DNA from: JBGPIT01 sp041485125
GTDB taxonomy: Bacteria; Desulfobacterota; Binatia; UTPRO1
Reading direction: 5' to 3'
NCBI GenBank assembly: GCA_041485125.1
Contig: JBGPIT010000253.1
Location: 1-7,535, forward strand
DNA: 7,535 nucleotides
Shown: in pieces, positions 5,924 to 7,535 of the stretch
Numbering within the stretch: position 1 is the first letter of the stretch
Layout of the letters: every line of letters starts with the position of its first letter
Program-made: the position numbers and the translations under genes
The notes under the pieces: model-generated
The model's database searches: none
Seen by the model: the letters and a program-made list of their open reading frames with translations, nothing else
What the model was told of the DNA's origin: nothing

Positions 5924-6310
5924 CTACCAGACCCTCGGTATGCCGTACTTTCGGAATACGGGGTCGGCGGACACGATCGCCATTCTGTCCTCGATCGCCT
6001 GGGCGGCGAGGAGTCGATCGAAGGGATCGCGATGGTGAAATGCGAGCTTCGCGACCCGCGCGACGTGCCGGAACTCGATGCCGAGCTGTTGGAAGCCGTT
6101 GGCCGCGAGTTGCTCGGGAACGAAGCGCTCGATTGCGCTGGCGAGCCGGAGTTTCCCAAGGCTCACCTTGATCGCCATCTCCCAGCAGCTCGCAAGGCTG
6201 AGCAGGCATTCATTGCGAGGATCCGCAATCGCAGACCGGGCACGCTTCGAGAGCGCTCGTGCATCGTCGACCCACCATAGAAACGCGTGGGTATCGAGCA
6301 AAAGCTTCAC
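5924..6310 (-). CDS. vapC: VapC-family PIN-domain toxin (ribonuclease)
   Basis: The 128-residue length is typical of a type II toxin. The N-terminus MKLLLDTHAFLWW is the hallmark of the PIN subgroup paired with Phd-like antitoxins. The four acidic metal-binding residues are visible: Asp6, Glu44 (SCWEMAIK), Asp95 (HRDPFDRLLAAQA) and Asp116 (IVSADPVFRKYG). Such PIN domains cleave RNA with Mg2+/Mn2+; VapC toxins commonly cut tRNA or rRNA and halt translation until neutralised by the antitoxin. The start is the GTG at 6310, overlapping the antitoxin TGA as GTGA, so translation is coupled and the antitoxin is made first. The stop is the TAG at 5924-5926. All catalytic residues are present and the gene appears intact. 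The RNA target cannot be read from sequence. Confidence 0.92.
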   Translation of the reverse strand: MKLLLDTHAFLWWVDDARALSKRARSAIADPRNECLLSLASCWEMAIKVSLGKLRLASAIERFVPEQLAANGFQQLGIEFRHVARVAKLAFHHRDPFDRLLAAQAIEDRMAIVSADPVFRKYGIPRVW

Positions 6311-6546
6311 GTGTAGTCGTCGAAATCTTTTGGAGTCGCGTCAAAATCGGGGGCGAGCCAGACCTTTCCCTTCGCCGTCCCCGGCCGCCGGCGCTGCGGC
6401 GACCGTACGAGCGGCACGAGCTTCAGCAGCGGCTTGTGGTCCCTCGCGATGATGACCTCTTCGCCCGCGAGCGCCTTCCGTACGAGTTCCGAGAATCGAG
6501 CCTTGGCTTCGGCGACGTTGAAATGCGCGGGCTTCCGCTCGGCCAT
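6307..6546 (-). CDS. vapB: Phd/YefM-type antitoxin of the VapC toxin
   Basis: From the ATG at 6546 this gives 79 residues. An in-frame ATG at 6582 would add 12 residues (MRSSRWSCRLTN) that do not look like the family, and MAERKPAHFNVAEAKARFSE is the usual Phd-type beginning. Residues 1-45 form the DNA-binding dimer domain (NVAEAKARFSELVRKALAGE, then VIIARDHKPLLKLVPL). The tail GTAKGKVWLAPDFDATPKDF is the toxin-wrapping segment, close to the 'GxxKGxxxxxDDFDxP' consensus of antitoxins paired with this VapC subgroup. It neutralises the PIN toxin encoded downstream and probably represses the operon. The stop overlaps the toxin GTG by 4 bases. Members of this group are called either Phd or VapB, so the symbol is a convention. 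Confidence 0.9.
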   Translation of the reverse strand: MAERKPAHFNVAEAKARFSELVRKALAGEEVIIARDHKPLLKLVPLVRSPQRRRPGTAKGKVWLAPDFDATPKDFDDYT

Positions 6547-6548
6547 GT

Positions 6549-6567
6549 TGGTCAACCTACATGACCA
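6549..6567. promoter_or_regulatory. Inverted repeat upstream of the antitoxin, candidate autoregulatory operator
   Basis: TGGTCA (6549-6554) and TGACCA (6562-6567) are perfect 6-bp inverted arms around 7 bases, ending 2 bases before the antitoxin start codon. Phd/YefM antitoxins typically bind short palindromes at their own promoters, so the position fits an operator that also covers the translation start. It is the only copy seen nearby, and no clear -35/-10 pair can be assigned. Confidence 0.4.
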
Positions 6568-6797
6568 TCTTGAACTGCGCAAGCACTTCTGCGCTCACCA
6601 GCCACACGCAGCAGGCGACGCGTCATCACGACAGCGCCCGGTGGCGAATGATCTGAGACGCGCGACCTCGGCCGGTCATCATGAGGCGCGCGTGGTCGTG
6701 CTCGAGAGTGTCAACCGGCTCCAACGCCGCGCCGTGGAGATAGCCCCGGCGTCTGGTACGCGTGTTGCTGTTGGAACTCGTGGGATCCGCGGCCGCG

Positions 6798-7535
6798 ATG
6801 CACACATACGTTGTCAGTTTCTATGCGTTTCCGCCGCTCGTCGCTGGGCTCGCGATGATGCTGTTGGGAATCGCGGTGCTCGTGCGCGAGCGGTGCTCGC
6901 GAGTCGCCGTCGCGTGCTTCCTCATGGCGATGATCCAGGCCGTCTGGCTGCTGGGGTACGCCGCGGTATTCTCGTCGACCGTCGCGGATGTGGCGCTGTG
7001 GTGGGCGCGCTTCGCCTACGTCGGCGTGACGCTGATTCCGGCGAGCGTCTGGTATTTCGTCGTCGTCTGCCTCGGGCTCTACGGCCGCTATCGCCTCGTC
7101 GTGTGGGGCGCGTGGGTCGTGGGCGCCCTCTTTCTTCTCGCCGCGGTCGGCACCGACGCGCTCTTTGGCGAGGTGCAGCGGCACTGGTGGGGGTTCTATC
7201 CGCGGTACCGGTGGCTGGGGACGCCGTTCCTCGCTTACTTCTTCGCGCTCATGATCGCGACCCTGCTGTTGTTTCGTCGCGAGTACCGCAAGGCCGACCC
7301 TGGAACGTCGCACGCGGCGCGTATACGCGGGCTCTCGGTCGGGCTCGCGATCGCGTATCTCGGCTCCGTCGACTTCGTCGCCAAGTATGGATTCTCCGTC
7401 TATCCCTGCGGGTACGCGCCGCTGTTTGCGTTCTTCTGCATCTCCGCCTGGACCATCGGACGCTATCGGCTCGTGGACATCACCGCCGCCTCGACCGCGA
7501 ACGCGGTCATCAATACGATGACCGATGCCCTGATC
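6798..7535 (+). CDS. Sensor protein with histidine-kinase 7TM N-terminal domain (partial, runs off the window)
   Basis: The reading frame is open from the ATG at 6798 to the end of the window, 246 codons with no stop. Seven hydrophobic segments lie at about residues 8-29, 36-58, 70-94, 100-118, 141-159, 177-194 and 202-220. The fourth is followed by HWWGFYPRYRWLG (129-141), and the seventh ends in WTIGRYRLVDIT (218-229), both characteristic of the 'histidine kinase N-terminal 7TM' sensor domain. After it comes AVINTMTDALI, which in relatives leads into a PAS domain and then a histidine kinase or diguanylate cyclase, so the output domain is outside this window. Upstream in-frame GTG codons at 6762 and 6780 are possible alternative starts; a stop at 6741 limits the frame and no strong ribosome-binding site decides. 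The gene is divergent from the antitoxin across a spacer with no gene I recognise. The signal sensed is unknown. Confidence 0.82.
   Translation, partial: MHTYVVSFYAFPPLVAGLAMMLLGIAVLVRERCSRVAVACFLMAMIQAVWLLGYAAVFSSTVADVALWWARFAYVGVTLIPASVWYFVVVCLGLYGRYRLVVWGAWVVGALFLLAAVGTDALFGEVQRHWWGFYPRYRWLGTPFLAYFFALMIATLLLFRREYRKADPGTSHAARIRGLSVGLAIAYLGSVDFVAKYGFSVYPCGYAPLFAFFCISAWTIGRYRLVDITAASTANAVINTMTDALI

Noticed and set aside
6711..7313. A 200-codon minus-strand open frame
   Set aside because: It is antisense to the 7TM sensor domain, highly charged and without recognisable motifs, while the plus strand shows seven hydrophobic helices.
1..7535. CRISPR array, insertion sequence, tRNA/rRNA or phage-type genes
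   Set aside because: No spaced direct repeats, transposase motifs, terminal inverted repeats, cloverleaf or structural-RNA signatures were seen on either strand.

Overview
This is a GC-rich bacterial chromosomal segment. Codon third positions are strongly G/C in every real gene, and all the genes look bacterial. The mix of a CaiB-type CoA transferase, a TMTC-like membrane protein with TPRs, a glutathione-linked cluster, a VapBC pair and a 7TM sensor kinase suits a soil or aquatic proteobacterium-like lineage (Pseudomonadota, or a former 'Deltaproteobacteria' group). The lineage guess is inference and weak.

Layout. 1-442: the remains of a SYLF-domain gene in two frames, then an orphan ribosome-binding site and signal-peptide-like start that runs into the 3' end of the next gene. 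443-1651 (-): an intact class III (CaiB/BaiF) CoA transferase. 1666-3063 (-): a TMTC-like integral membrane protein with two C-terminal TPRs that appears to lack its last membrane segment. 3063-3357 (+): the tail of an unidentified gene, overlapping by GTGA a short-chain dehydrogenase (SDR) gene reduced to three fragments. 3361-3948 (+): a DsbA-fold/2-hydroxychromene-2-carboxylate isomerase-like protein that has lost its N-terminal active-site loop. 3934-4745 (-): a glutathione S-transferase gene frameshifted by a perfect 8-bp tandem duplication. 4742-5764 (-): an intact MetX-like alpha/beta hydrolase whose stop overlaps the GST start (ATGA). 5765-5923: a short spacer with nothing recognisable. 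5924-6546 (-): an intact Phd/VapB antitoxin and VapC PIN toxin pair, with an inverted repeat just upstream. 6583-6797: a spacer with no recognised gene. 6798-7535 (+): the 7TM N-terminus of a sensor kinase or related signalling protein, cut by the window end.

How the genes fit together. SDR plus DsbA-like isomerase (+) face MetX-like hydrolase plus GST (-), and the two pairs meet tail to tail with a 15-bp overlap. This looks like one former glutathione-linked metabolic cluster made of two convergent operons. Three of its four genes carry clear lesions (two deletions in SDR, a net loss of about 6 residues at the isomerase active site, an 8-bp duplication in GST), while the hydrolase is intact. 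Similar deletions appear in the SYLF gene and probably in the TPR protein. The main message of the window is therefore gene decay by small and medium deletions or duplications around intact genes, or else an assembly made from deletion-bearing reads. I see no convincing new defence or mobile system. The one addiction-type module, VapBC, is of a known kind.
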